Assembly: GCA_964036665.1 (NCBI GenBank)
Contig: OZ038531.1
Span: 9,610,168 to 9,674,167, forward strand
Source: Gordius sp. MW1
Lineage: Eukaryota > Nematomorpha > Gordioida > Gordea > Gordiidae
Direction: 5' to 3'
Length of the DNA: 64,000 bases
Of this stretch, positions 12,990 through 25,000 are shown piece after piece. The notes under the pieces were generated by a model. It was given only the letters and a program-made list of their open reading frames with translations. It was not told where the DNA came from and ran no database searches. Each line of letters opens with the position of its first letter. Position 1 is the first letter of the stretch. The position numbers and the translations under genes are program-made.

Positions 12990-13640
12990 CAAGAGCCAAA
13001 ACTATGCTATTTTAAAATATCGATATTTATCATAAAATTGCCAGCAGACGTTCAAAAATCGTTTAAATCATAAGGGTCAAATATTTAAAAAAAACGAAAA
13101 GATTTTCCGATTAAACTCTAGCCCGTGGTCATTTTTTCCATTGGTCAGTAGCCAGCAGACGGCCAAATAGTCTATAATTATATAATGGCAAAATCTAAAA
13201 AAAACTTTTCAATTCACGCTATTTCCAATGGTCATTTATTCTGAAAGCCAGCTGTCAGCAGACGGTCAAAAATCGTATAAATACATAACGGTTAAATATT
13301 TTAAAAACGAAAAAATTTTCCAATCAAACTTTGGTCAGTAGCCAGCAGACGGGCGAATAGCCTATAATTATAATATAGAAAAATAATTTCGATTTACACT
13401 TTGGCCAGTGGTCATTTTCTAATGGTCAGCAGACGGCCAAATAGTTTATAATTATGATGTAGAAAAAAAAAATTCTATACATTTTGGCCAGTGGTCATTT
13501 TTTCTTATGGTCAGAAGTCAGCAGGTCAAAAAGCGTCTAAATACATAAGGGCTAAATATTAAAAAAACGAAAAAATTTCCAATTACACTTTGGCCAGTGG
13601 TCATTTTTTTTATCGGTCAGTAGCCAGCAGACGGTTAATT
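12990..13640. repeat. Minisatellite of about 95-115-bp units (CAGCAGACGG type)
   Basis: About seven imperfect tandem units each contain a variant of CCAGCAGACGGCCAAATAG, followed by an AAAAAACGAAAAA run and TTGGCCAGTGGTCATTTTTT. The same unit, reverse-complemented, makes up the array at 45890-46810. Confidence 0.8.
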
Positions 13641-14365
13641 TTTTAAATCTTATTTGGAACAAAGCTTCCCCAATTCGCCTTTATTATTCCCTTATCACTC
13701 GTTGCTATCGCTAAGCTATTACTTTTTTACAATAATAAATTTCTATATCTTTCTTTTTAAATTAATTTTTTTTTTCATAAATTAAATTTAAATTCGATTG
13801 ATAAATTATTGTTTTTGTTATAAAAAAAGTTAAGTTCTAAGAGCACAGATTGACTTATTAAACTAATTTTATTCATTAAGAAGTTTTTATAGGGTAGGGG
13901 CCTTAAACGGGTTACCCCAAAAGAATCTTATTTATTCAAGATTATTTATAAAATATGTATACTTTAATCTTAATTGAAAATTGCTGCATAAATATTTTCA
14001 TGGATATCGGCTGCATTTAATTAATATTTTGTTGTTATATGATTTGTAAACGTTCTAGCATGTTTGTACCTTAGTGCATTAGCGATTAATATACTAAAAT
14101 ATGTGACTTATAGCGGTTTTGCCAGGATAACAATATTTTAAAGAAACTCTGGCCAAATTACGCTTTTTTGACCTATAAGGATTAAAATTAAAGATCAAAT
14201 CATTTGGAAAAATCATTCGACTTTTAAATAATATAGGAAATTATATTTTGTCCTGGATAATAAAATATTGCTATATATGTTTTATTCAATATACCATTAT
14301 TAAATGCTTATTTTTTAATGTAGTTGAAAGAATTTGAGATCGCAAAATTTCGGGCCTAACAGGCA
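13641..14365. other. AT-rich spacer, nothing recognised
   Basis: No coding frame, repeat pair or RNA gene was recognised here. Confidence 0.4.
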
Positions 14366-14369
14366 AATT

Positions 14370-14522
14370 TAATATTTAGGGCCGAGCATTTCGCAGCTCT
14401 AATGTTTCGGGCGGGCCCGGGCGGACACCTAGAAGGTTCGGACGGGTCGGGCGGGCAATAAGGTTAAGAAATCGAATCGGGCCGGGTTCGGGCATAAAAT
14501 TTCAAAACAAATCTGACCTCTG
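14370..14522. mobile_element. Right half of a G+C-rich CAGAG-family hAT-like element
   Basis: The stretch carries repeated GGGCGGGCCCGGGCGG-type motifs and ends CAAATCTGACCTCTG, exactly the right terminus of the complete element at 26081-27362. It directly abuts the Helitron helicase fragment beginning at about 14523. Confidence 0.65.
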
Positions 14523-14860
14523 GAGCAACTTTCCGCAGAAGTGCAAACTTATCGTTTGGGATGAATGCACAATGGCCCATGAAAAATCGCTCGAAGCTCT
14601 AATTGGTCATCGTAAGATTTACGAGGAACCCTTAATCAAACCTTTTGGTAACGCAATATTATTGCCTGCAGGAGATTTCAGCCAAACTTTACCGATTCTA
14701 TTACGATCCATCGCAGCGGACTAAATTAATGCCTGCCTAAAATATTCTATTTTGTTGCCTTATGCCATAACGTTACTTCTAACTACTAATATGCGTATAG
14801 TATTATAAAATCATCCTGCATGTGAGATATTCTCCCATCAATTGCTAGAAAAAGGGAACG
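14523..14860 (+). pseudogene. Helitron Rep/Hel helicase fragment (Walker B region onward)
   Basis: Translation gives KCKLIVWDECTMAHEKSLEA, then PFGNAILLPAGDFSQTLPI and, after an in-frame stop, INACLKYS and LTTNMRI. These are the conserved Pif1-like helicase motifs II (VWDE) and III (GDF.Q.LPI) and the TTNMR motif of Helitron helicases. The fragment lacks the Walker A region, which lies 9.3 kb downstream at about 23768-24027. At least one stop (after about 14723) makes it non-functional. Its left edge is the end of a hAT-like element. Confidence 0.8.
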
Positions 14861-15306
14861 GTGCACCTTAATTTCACTTTTTTCTGGAGTAAATATTTTC
14901 TTCCTTTTCTTGGGCACTCGTTTGGATTTTGGAATAGTTTGTTGAATCATTTATGGGAGTGGCTTTAGAATTATAGGTCTGTCTTTTTGGTGTATCTTTC
15001 TAATAAAACATTTATCACAATACATAAATATTGTACCAATACTCAATTTGTTAGTTGGGAATTAATGATAAAGTAAAGAAGTATATAATGTACCCTCTCA
15101 AATAAGGTCAATTATGAATTATAAAATTACAATAAAAATATGACTGGCCCTTTTATAATAAAATTTAAAAGCAGCCTTTTTTTGCCAAATGTATTAGAAA
15201 TTCAATTGTGAATAATTTGAATAAAAACAATCAATAAAGGATAATTAGGCTTACATGGCTTGGAAAATTAAAAATTGTAGGAACTGCATCTTCTCTCAAT
15301 TGATGA
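14861..15306. other. AT-rich spacer, nothing recognised
   Basis: No gene or repeat was recognised between the Helitron fragment and the foldback element. Confidence 0.4.
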
Positions 15307-15308
15307 TA

Positions 15309-16249
15309 CACTAGTCAACAAATAATGGTCTTGTGTAAATAACCGGGAAACGGTCAACATATTCCGATAGAGTTTTTTGTGGTGAACATATGTTTTTCGT
15401 TTTTTTCCTATACGTCAAGTTTTTTAGATATTTCGATTCAAAGTTGCGAAAATGACCGTTTTTGACCCTTTTGATGCTCAATAGAGCGATTTTGAATGAC
15501 TAAAATTTTTTTTAAACCTCTAAGTGGTAGAACCAACTTAGGGAAAAACATTGAAAAATGATTTTTTTATCTATTGTTTTTACTTTTTAATATACATCAA
15601 AAATGCAATTAGTCCCTATGCGATATCGCGGCTTCCTTTGAGCCTCCCTCCCTCTCTATCTAATTGGCTTATATGCTTATATAATATAACACTATACCCT
15701 TGGTGCATGTAAGTGATTGATGAGTGTGGTGGGTGCAAGAGTAGTGGGTTAATAATACGAACTATTCATACTACTACGCCTGTCATCCTCCCTCTCTACT
15801 AGAGGAATAGCTCGTATTCGCCACTACTCTTACACACCCACACCCTTAATCATCCATCAATCACTCACATGCACCAAGAGTATACTGTTATAAACCCAAT
15901 TAGATAGAGAGGGAGGGAGGAAGGCTCAAAGGATCCCGCTTCGCATAGGGATTAATTAAAATTCGATATATTGGAAAAAGTAAAAACAATAGGGGGAAAA
16001 AATCACTTTTCAATGTTTAACCCTAAGTTGGTTCTACCACTTAGAGGTTAAAAAATTTTTTTAGCCATTCAATATCGCTCTATTGAGCATCGAAAAGGGT
16101 CAAAAACCGTCATTTTCGCAACTTTGAATCAAAATATCTAAAAAACTTGACGTATAGGACAAAAACGAAAAACATATTTGTGTTCACTACAAAAAACTCT
16201 ATCGGAATATGTTAACCGTTTCCCGGTTATTTTTTTTTATTGACCAGTG
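15309..16249. mobile_element. 0.94-kb foldback MITE, Tc1/mariner-like (TA flanks)
   Basis: The termini are CACTAGTCAA and TTGACCAGTG, each flanked by TA (15307-15308 and 16250-16251), the target of Tc1/mariner transposases. Almost the whole element folds on itself: the stretch running from AACCGGGAAACGG (about 15350) matches the complement ending at about 16228. The centre holds a CCTCCCTCCCTCTCT / AGAGAGGGAGGGAGG hairpin. No transposase is encoded. Confidence 0.8.
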
Positions 16250-16251
16250 TA

Positions 16252-18437
16252 ATTTGTTGAAGATGGGTAAAACATTTCAGGTCTAAAATAATAGGAACAT
16301 ACGCGAGAATATTGCGTAATTTAAAATTCTCGTTTGATGTTATGAATCCAGGTCTTTAGAAGTTGCGGATTCTTCACTGGAAACCTAAAATTGTTTAAAA
16401 ATGATATATCTTGTAATATATTACTTACTTATGGAATGAAAACCCTTTGTTTTTACCTCTCCCGTTCAAACAAAACGGCACAGCGCAAAACGACATTATA
16501 TGATATAGGACGGTAGTGACTATCAAAATGGTGGTAAATTTCACACACAATTTGCCATATGGAACATATGACATGCGCAGTCTATGTAGTCTATGGGTAC
16601 ATCATGAATAGTAGACGTGTTGTCCCAGCTCTGTCAAGTAGCGAGCGATCGCAAAAATAATTAATTTTTACTAAATTATTATAAATTTATTAGTTTCTTA
16701 TTTAATATGACAACATTTGTCTTGCGTCTAATAAATCAAAACTACGCGTACTTACATCATTGCTGTCCTATAACGTCACTGACGTTAGTTAAGATAAAAC
16801 TTAAAAATTCAAAATTAAAAGAGTTTAGATAAGTCCAACAAATTATAAACAATTTGAGTGGTAACGTTCAAGGACGTAATTTTCAAAGATTAAAAGATGA
16901 AATCTAAATCTCAGCTTTAAAAACCGGTGACAACCCCATTATTTATTATTTGATTCGGTTAAATGTAATTTAAATAAATATATATATTTTCCCTAATGGT
17001 ATTGTATAAACAAATTAATAAAAAATTGATATTTTAAACAAACACCATTAATATGTTTTAGAAGATTTTTTAAATAATCGATAAATATCTTTAATTTTTC
17101 GATTGGGATTCATTTATTATTTTATTAGAATAGTTGCCGTAACAATACATGAAATTTTGAATATGTTAAATTTAAGTTTATAACCAATTTATCAAAGAAT
17201 TATTAATAACATGCAAATAGACAATATTTGGTGTTCAATATTTTAGAATTGTGTTGTGGACCTCTAAATAAAATAATAATTGTTGTATATATTTAAGAGA
17301 CTATTAATATTGTAATATACATTCAAATTTTTGTCAAAGTTAAATAAATATTTTATCTTAGATTTCCGATAAATATTTGTACTAGGTGCTTAAATCTACA
17401 ACATACTATTTGATATAATATTAAAATAGAATATTAAAAAAATAACATTTTACTTTTTGAAAGAAATTTTAAGTTCCATTGTTAAACGGTTGCCTTAAAC
17501 ATGGTACACTGAGGGTGGGTTGTCTTTCTAATTTTTTTCTGGGCCACATACATCATTTATTCGAATTTTACTATTCGAATTACATCATGAGAATATTACA
17601 TTAGGTCTAAACCAAACCACCTCTTAATTAATCTACTCTATTAAATCATACTCAAATTATTGCCTAATTTTCATTTCCTAAGGCCCCTGCAGAACTCTCA
17701 TACCCATTCTTTTCGTAACGCCCAGAACAAAGGGGAAATAATAGAGCTCTGGTGTTTATACTATTTTTATACATTTATCCATTTTTGTAATGAGCAGTTT
17801 GTGAAAGTTATTAATATATTTTTTTTTAGCATTCAATTAAGATAAACGAATTCAATAGATTGGCAATAATGCATAAGCTAGTTCACATAATAAATAGAGA
17901 TGGACATTACATCAATTCTCAAAAAAAAATTAAAGCCAGCTACCCATTTTAAAATTTCCCACTTTTTTAACTTGATTTTTTTATTTGATTTCCATGATCT
18001 TCTGTGTGTAATATTAAATACATGACAAGAACGCAATGCAAAAACACCTATGGGACTGGATCTATAAAACTAATTACGTTAGTATTATACTAACATAAAA
18101 CAAATATTCTTATCAAAGGTTTGGGGTGTGTTTCTGCTATGCTAAACTTTTTGAAATAAACACTATTAAGTCTATTGATGTTCATTTTTTGTTCTAGGTC
18201 AAGCTCTAGGCTTTAATGAGCATAAATATTTAAGCGCTTTTAAAGCTTTAAAATTTATGTGTGGTCCTGGTTTGAGCTAAACGAATGTGTTAGGGGTTGA
18301 ATTTTGCTCATTCTATCACTAAAATATATTTTTTAATAAAAAAGCAAACATAAAAGATTTACTATTTAAAATCATTTTTACTATATGTAACATTGATCGA
18401 TAATATGTAATTCTGAATAGAACGTTCCATTATCATT
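16252..18437. other. Upstream region of the 18.4-kb gene, no element recognised
   Basis: AT-rich DNA with one less AT-biased block (about 16440-16790) containing CpG-bearing words such as GACGTTAG and GCGAGCGATCGC. It could hold a promoter or 5' exon for the gene at 18438, but I see no splice-consistent coding exon. Confidence 0.3.
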
Positions 18438-19476
18438 ATGCGCTTCATTGGTAATTACATCTGCAATCAATTGGCTTTCTTGTGTTGTGGGGGATTTATG
18501 ATGAGAGGATGGAAATTCTTAACAAGTAGCATTGGTTATTTTTACTATTGGTTTATAAATTTAATATATTTTTATGGTTTTAAATCTTATGGGCGTAATT
18601 ATAAGCGGCGAGATTTGACATTCTATGTACATTCTAATATTTTTCAAACATGTTATCAATTGATGCACGGCTTTTGCAATATTATAAGAGCCTTGGTTTT
18701 TAATCAAAGACGCCAAAGATGGTCGTTGGAATCTACAGCTTCCAACACCATCGATGATTTAATAAACATGGAATATGCTTATTTACCCAGACAATCTGGG
18801 GAAAGATTTGAGAAGTACGTTGAGGCCGAGCACAGGTCCAATGTTTATTATTTCCCCATCAGAACACCAAAGTATACAGATAAGTTTCAAAGGCGATTTG
18901 ATGAGGTCATACTTCATCTCGCCTATCATTCGGGCATTAGAATGTTTGGGCGCGAAATTGTGCCCATTTATAAAAGCTTTGACGGATTTAACATTGCCCC
19001 TGCGGTAATTTCGAGCCATTTCTTAGATAGAGATTTACAAAAGTTGGCAAACCTTAGTTTTTCGCCCTTTTCTGCTTTGACTAACGAAAGAATTATAGGG
19101 AATAGATTTAAAAAATTGTTTTCTCATTTAAGACCACAACATGTCTTGGACCAAAAGCTTATTGGTTCACTCCCTTTCGTTACTTTGTCTCTTCCTAACG
19201 GAGACATGCATCCTATAAATAGGAGATTAATTGAGTTGATAGTAAGTCGTGACCTAGGGATGGATATTTCTCCTGTCGTTGATGAAGATACACGAAGGAC
19301 AGTTTCTTTCAAGTAATTTTAATAATTTTTTTAATCCTAATTTTATTTTCAGAGGTCCACCTCCATTCAATTACAAAGAAAGAGCGATAGAACTTCCATT
19401 AAGGATTTCTTCAGGTGTCTCAACTAATCCTACTCAGGATATTGCGTACGAAGATTTGGCATCCGAATCCGACTAG
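18438..19476 (+). CDS. Unrecognised two-exon protein, 332 aa
   Basis: I do not recognise this protein. Exon 1 (18438-19312) reads open for 291 codons plus two bases. A 40-nt intron (GTAATT...TTTTCAG, 19313-19352) joins it in phase to exon 2 (19353-19476), which ends ...DLASESD and a stop. The product has a hydrophobic, aromatic N-terminus (about residues 5-50, possibly two membrane segments or spurious 5' sequence). A soluble region with balanced charges follows, including RRFDEVILHLAYHSGIRMFG and LPFVTLSLPNGDMHPINRR. It ends in a proline-bearing tail (GPPPFNYKERA). An in-frame stop sits 24 nt upstream of the ATG, so either this is the start or an AG just upstream is an acceptor. The 3' end of the gene is repeated downstream. 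It could be a host orphan gene or cargo of a mobile element. Confidence 0.55.
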
Positions 19477-19920
19477 GCGGCATTGATCGGAGGTAATGTG
19501 TACAAAGCATACTAATAAATTTTTCTATATCATACATTTTATTCATATTTTATTGGATAAACTTTTTAAGGCACAATTCATTTTTTGCATGTTCCTTATA
19601 AAATAATGATTTTTATTAATGTGTTTTTAACTAATGTTTTACAATATTTCACAATTTACATATTTTTAATAATATATACATATATATATAAATATTTTGC
19701 ATATATGATGTTCAAATTTGTCATATTTTATTCACCGACGATTAATTGCCGCCTGGGAGCCGTGCACCAATCTATCCTCCATCCTCTCACCGTCCCCCAA
19801 CCCCCCCCCCCCCCCAACACAGATAAGTTATTACAATACCTCATAAATTAAATAAACATGACAATAAAAAAAAATTATACATACTATACTAATCATTTTA
19901 TTTTGTTTGATTCTTTTATC
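19450..19920 (+). repeat. Direct repeat unit 1: 3' end and flank of the 18.4-kb gene
   Basis: Unit 1 starts near the last codons of the gene (TTGGCATCC...GACTAG) and runs through CACCGACGATTAATTGCCG and ACACAGATAAGTT to TACTATACTAATCATT. It matches 20770-21200 in order and orientation. Confidence 0.7.
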
Positions 19921-20222
19921 CAGTTACCCGCACCACCAGGAAATCATTTCCGAAAAGTAAATGCAACTAACATATATATAGATTTAAGAATCAGTTAATT
20001 TGTACAATATTAATATTGTATTTTTTTTATATTTAGCCCATCCGTGGCGACCTAGATTTACTATCATCTTGACTAGTCTCCTGTTTATTGGATGCTCTGG
20101 GAAAGACGAGGGGTGAAACTTTAAGATGTTGTGTCTCAACTTTCAGACACTACTCTGAGAAGAAAACGTTTTTAAATCCTTCGCCGACTTTCTTTATTGG
20201 TTAAAGAGAAAAAGATCAATAA

Positions 20223-20432
20223 CTTTTTGAATCCTTCAGTAATACTAGAAATCATTCAGGGAGCAATGCTAAAACTTACAAAATTTTATTAAATGGATAT
20301 GCTTTTGCATCTGAACAGTCTAAAGTTGGAGTAGTAGGCAGAATATCAAACTCCTTTGAAAAATATCTATATATTAAGGGGTTATCATATAATAAACATT
20401 CTATCAGTACCCTGCTTCAATATGCTCAGTAA
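20223..20432 (+). pseudogene. Open frame of 69 codons of unknown origin
   Basis: The frame runs from just after a stop to TAA at 20430-20432 and has no ATG near its start. It includes ASEQSKVGVVGRISNSFEKY, which reads like real protein but matches no family I know. It may be an exon or a remnant of whatever was duplicated here. Just upstream, about 20171-20190 shares AAATCCTTCGCCGACT with the non-LTR element at 58 kb, so a retroelement scrap may also be present. Confidence 0.25.
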
Positions 20433-20769
20433 AATGTTTCGCATATTGCCTGAATAAATAACCTGACTACATTTATATTAAATCGTGGCTTTTGTTAAAA
20501 AGTTATGCTTCCCTCTCGATTAAATATTGGGCCGTTTATCAAGGGAAATAATGTTTGAGATGAAAGTCCGTATTTCAACTCATTACAATTTATATTGTTT
20601 TATGTATATACGGAGCCGATATGCGAAGACAGCTAGTGCATGGGAATTTGGACAAAAGTAAATACTCTTCTACACCAAGAGAGGTGAATAAAAAAATAAC
20701 TAATTTAAATTTGCAATAATTAATAACTTTATTAAGGAGAAAGATTAAAGACAATAATGTGTACCACTA

Positions 20770-21200
20770 CCAATATCTGGCATCCATATATAACTAGACG
20801 GCTTAGATCAGAGGTAATGTGTACATGGGATTCTTAAAACATTTTCTATACTACGTATTTGCCTCATATTTTTATGCAATAGTCTTTTTAAACGATGTAT
20901 TCTTTGCATATTTTTTTTAACTTAATGATTTTTATTAATGGATTTTCCCTAATGTTTTACAATATTAATCATTCACATATATTTATAATAGATATATACA
21001 TTTATTCTTCATATATTATTTTATTTACCGACGATCAATCGCCGTCTGGGAGCCGTGCCGCGTACCAATCGACGCTCCACCATCTCACCGTCCCCGTTCC
21101 CACACCCCCACACACAGATAAGTTGTTACATTACCTTATAAATCGAATAAAAGTATTATTTAATGAATATAATAGATACTATACTAATCATTCCTTTACT
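20770..21200 (+). repeat. Direct repeat unit 2 of the 19.45-kb block
   Basis: Unit 2 begins TCTGGCATCC...AACTAG, matching the final codons of the 18.4-kb gene, and continues through GAGGTAATGTGTAC, CCGACGATCAATCGCCG and ACACAGATAAGTTGTTACA. A third, shorter unit at about 21255-21345 repeats only the ACACAGATAAGTT...TACTATACTAAT part. The coding body of the gene is absent from units 2 and 3. Confidence 0.7.
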
Positions 21201-21903
21201 TAAAACTTATCAAGAATATATGGGAAAACGGGGCAACCCTTATAAACCCAGCATCCTGACACAGATAAGTTATTACAATACCTCATAAATTAAAATAAAT
21301 ATATTATTTAACGAATCGTGTATACTATACTAATTATTTCTTTGTTTACAGCTTATTATAACACGGAAGTGAAAACGACCCTCGTCTTCCTTTGAAGAAA
21401 ACTTAAAGTTGTAATAAAGTCCATATTCAGCTGAAATAGCCAGAAGGTTCCTCTACGATCTACGATGCCCAAATTTTTTGAATTTGTATTTATACAATAC
21501 AACGTCGATGTTTTGAATTTTTCCTTTGATTTTATGTTTATACATTTAATAAAACACATTCCCCTTTTCAATTCTAAACAGAGTAAATTAAACATTTGTT
21601 CGTGTATTCATTATAGCCTTTCCTAAGTCGTTTTATAAGGAGTTTTGATGACGAATTCAAACAAGGTTTAGGTGAAATTAATATAATTCATAATAAATGA
21701 TAAAATTTTACAGCAGTTTTTGCTTCGTTTTAGACAGTTTAAAAGTTATTCAGTTATGAAATCTAGTAAAGCTTAGTACGCAGGCGACAACCCAACTATT
21801 TATTGTTCTCAGAAAAGGCATAGCTGCAATATGAAGAGCTAAATAGTGTTCAACAATGTTTAAATTTATATATAGTCTTGAACCTGTATCTGACCGTGAA
21901 ATA

Positions 21904-22768
21904 ACACAGCTCTACATATATTGACTTTGTTTTTCCATTCCGTTATCTAACCTATAATTCTGATAGAGAATTTTGCGCTGACTAATAATGTGTTTTTAGT
22001 TTTTTCCCAAAACCTCCCGTTTTTTAGATAAACGAAGTTGAAGGTGCAAAAAATGCCCATTTACCCTTTTTTGAGTCCCAATACAATAGCCACGAAATTT
22101 TTAATTTATATCAAAAAATATTAATTTATTCCTGTAGATTAAAATTTCATCTTTACGTCATTTTATTTTTTTATATCACCCTTTTATTTAAATTTATATG
22201 CGTTTACGTAAACTCCTTCCCCTTAACAAAATTCGCCCATCTATGTCTGGAAAAAGGAGTACATTAGAGTTCAAACTACACAGGCGCTGTTTACTAACAC
22301 ATCTCTCTCTCTCTGCTCCATCTCTTCCACTCCCGCCCTTATATCTATCTATCCAAGCACACATGAAGGGGGCGAGAGTGGAGGAGAAAGAGAGGAGATT
22401 AGGTGAAGGGAGAGAGATATGATGAACTCTAATGGACTCCGTTTACCAGACATCGTGGGACAAATTTTGATAAGGAGAAGGAGTTTACGCAAACGCTTAT
22501 AAATTTAAATATAAGGATGATATAAAAAAATAAAATAATGGACGTATAGATGAAACTTTAATCTACAAGAATAAATTAATATTTTTTGATATAAATTAAA
22601 AATTTTGTGGCTATTGAGCCTCAAAAAGGGGTAAAATGATCATTTTTTGCACCTTCAACCTCGTAACGGGAGGTTTTGGGAAAAAACTAAAAACACATTA
22701 TTAATCAGCGCAAAATCTCTATCATAATTATTGGATAGAGAGCGGGATGTTTTTTTGTAGACCTGTGT
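21904..22768. mobile_element. 0.87-kb foldback element, copy 1
   Basis: Ends ACACAGCTCTAC and GTAGACCTGTGT are near-complementary. The arms (about 21990-22200 and 22490-22700) are inverted copies sharing TTAGTTTTTTCCCAAAACCT. The centre is a pyrimidine/purine hairpin (TCTCTCTCTCTGCTCC against GGAGGAGAAAGAGAGG, about 22300-22400). The 74-aa frame in the centre is only the hairpin translated. A second copy begins at about 52867. Confidence 0.75.
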
Positions 22769-22769
22769 A

Positions 22770-23767
22770 GTTAAACCATAATTTCACTTGATAATTATTT
22801 AAGAATGTTACCAGGTTCATAATACAAATTTAGCATTGGTCGGAAAACTGAACGTCTCTAAATAGACTTCAAGGGTGCAGTTTTTATATTTTAAATCTAA
22901 ACTAGAGTATAATTAGTAGCCTTATCTATATGATTTGTCTATACTAAGGACATTTATAGCTTGATTATTTTAGATGTACGAAACAAAAGTTTCGAGTTTT
23001 TTAATGAAAAATTGAATATAAATGGCAAGATATATGTCACAAAAGTCACGACTATCCAAATTGATGAAAGGAGTTATATTTTTTTGCTCTAATCTATATA
23101 TGTAAAATGTAGATCCCTTTTCTTTGTCCTCTAATAACTCCTAAAGTTTGTGACCAATTGCCACCAAATTTGGCCAAATCATTGCCCCTGCGCTGATTTA
23201 ACCCTGTTATTCGGTAGTGCTTACCGCCATTTAGCGGACGAGAGGTACAAAGCTTTTATACTTATTTATCGTTATGGTGCCACGTATTGCCTTAAACTGT
23301 TTTCTACGATTGCTTTGTCTTTTGTGTCTCAATTTTTTACTCAACTACATCCGTTTTTCGCCTAGTGACAAATAAATATTCTCGATACCCTAAAACATCA
23401 CCATTTTCTTAAAAAAATAACGCCCACTTTTACAAACATCCCTACGTTCGTTCTTCTTTCGTATTTTTAGGAAGTTCTGTTGTTAATGTTACAAGCACAA
23501 AAACATTACTTTAACGTTAGAGGATAAATGCAGACAAATGCTTGCTATAAGCTATTATTCTACAGAATAATGCCTAGAGATCACGAAGAAAATCATATTA
23601 TTAAATGCCGTTAATAATTCCATCAACACATCGTAACATGTATGCCAAAATTAAATCGGAACGTCTGTATGCCTGCATTTAATCAATCTGCTGCTGTTCC
23701 ATTCTATTTAAACTTACATCGTGAACAAAAATACAACCAAGGTGATTTTTGTCTGATATGGGAATTA
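22770..23767. other. Spacer with a possible repeat tail, no gene
   Basis: About 23090-23190 contains AATAACTCCTAAAGTTTGTG, a phrase typical of interspersed repeats in arthropod genomes, but I cannot name the family. The 71-codon frame at 23150-23365 has no recognisable motif. Part of 23490-23767 may belong to the Helitron that follows. Confidence 0.35.
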
Positions 23768-24027
23768 ATGTTCCAAAGCTAACGACGCAATAAAAAGCCA
23801 TTTACAATGAAATTTTGCTGCTGTTATTGAAGGTTAAGGAAGAGGAACTGGTAAAAGTTTCTTACTGACATTGCTCCTGGCAACTATTTGCTCCCAAATT
23901 AATATAGCCGTGGTTTCAGCGTCTTCCGGAATGGCTGCCACAGGGTTTCCCGGTAGAAAAACTGCTCATTCAGCATTAAATTTGCCTTTAAACGCTCATT
24001 ACAATGGAACTCCAATGTGCAACTCAG
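23768..24027 (+). pseudogene. Helitron Rep/Hel helicase fragment (Walker A region)
   Basis: Translation contains GRGTGKSFLLTLLLA (Walker A, normally GGTGKT/SF), then VVSASSGMAATGFPGRKTAH (motif Ia, normally ASSGIAA) and SALNLPLN. These are adjacent motifs of the Pif1-like helicase of Helitrons. The frame upstream (NVPKLTTQ, stop, KAIYNEILL) resembles the region before Walker A. The fragment stops at 24027 against a G+C-rich hAT-like element. The next helicase motifs of the family are found at 14523-14860. Confidence 0.8.
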
Positions 24028-24028
24028 A

Positions 24029-24260
24029 GACCTGCCCGGCCCGCTGCCCGAATCTGCCCGGGCAACTGTCCTAAATTTTTATTTTCGGGCGGGCCCGGCC
24101 GGGCACGATGATAGGATTCGGGCAATTCGGGCGAAATGATATTTTTTAATTAATGTATTATTTGGTTACTTTTTTACTTGATTGTATATGGAAATAATAA
24201 AAGAGTTAAGAAACTTGAATTCGCCATTCGTTTCCAAGTTATTTGTATAATTTTTGCCCG
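24029..24260. mobile_element. Left half of a G+C-rich CAGAG-family element
   Basis: It begins CAGAGACCTGCCCGGCCCGC directly after the Helitron fragment and continues with GGGCGGGCCCGGCCGGGCAC, like the left part of 26081-27362. Its right terminus is not found nearby. About 24275-24305 has a CCCACTCCTAGCTACG-like scrap of the CATGGGCG MITE family. Confidence 0.6.
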
Positions 24261-24519
24261 AACCACTCTATTTTCATCAAGTCCCCACTCCTAGCTACGT
24301 TCATGGAAAGGATTGAAATATGTATATTTATGTAGCCATTTAAATGTTCGTAATTCACATGTGCCGTCTATACATAATACAAAAGCGTCATGCCCAAATT
24401 AACACAATGCATGCAAGTGTTAAATTTCATTCTAATAAAAGCCTAAATATATTTTCAATGCAAAATTTATTTTAATAACAATACAAAAAATTCACAACGC
24501 AGCAGATATACAATCAAGA

Positions 24520-25000
24520 TAGCAATTAACCAAATTAATAATTTGGCTGGGTCAGATAAAGTAGAATTAAGAAACGGTCATCATTAATTTGCAGGGAATG
24601 ATTAGCCAGTATCGCAATCATCCGTTATAAAGCAACAACCTAGACAGATAGGCAAAAGAAAATCACAAAACAGCAAATATAAATAGCAATTAACCAGAAT
24701 TTTGGCCGGGGTCAAATAAAGTTGAAGTAAACAACGGTCATCATTAATTTGCCGAGAATTGTTTAGCCAGTTTTGGAAAAATCCGATTTATAGCATCAAT
24801 CTAGACAAGTTGCAAAATAATTTATGTATAAAGCTAATCAGTCGAGCCCATAAACAATAATGCCATTTGGGCTCGGGCGAGGTCAAAAAATTAAAGCCAA
24901 CCAGCGGTCATAGTGTATTTGCGAAAGCCAAATAAAAGTCATTTACAGAAGCATAAGTCCACAGCCATTAAAAAGTCTTATAAGTTTCCACAGCAATTAT
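24520..25000. repeat. Three imperfect direct repeats of about 170 bp
   Basis: Units near 24535, 24695 and 24870 each hold a GGCCGGGGTCAAATAAAGT-like word followed by AACGGTCATCATTAATTTGC and a GTTTAGCCAG-type word. An inverted relative lies inside the element at 27413-28798 (about 28000-28250). Confidence 0.6.
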
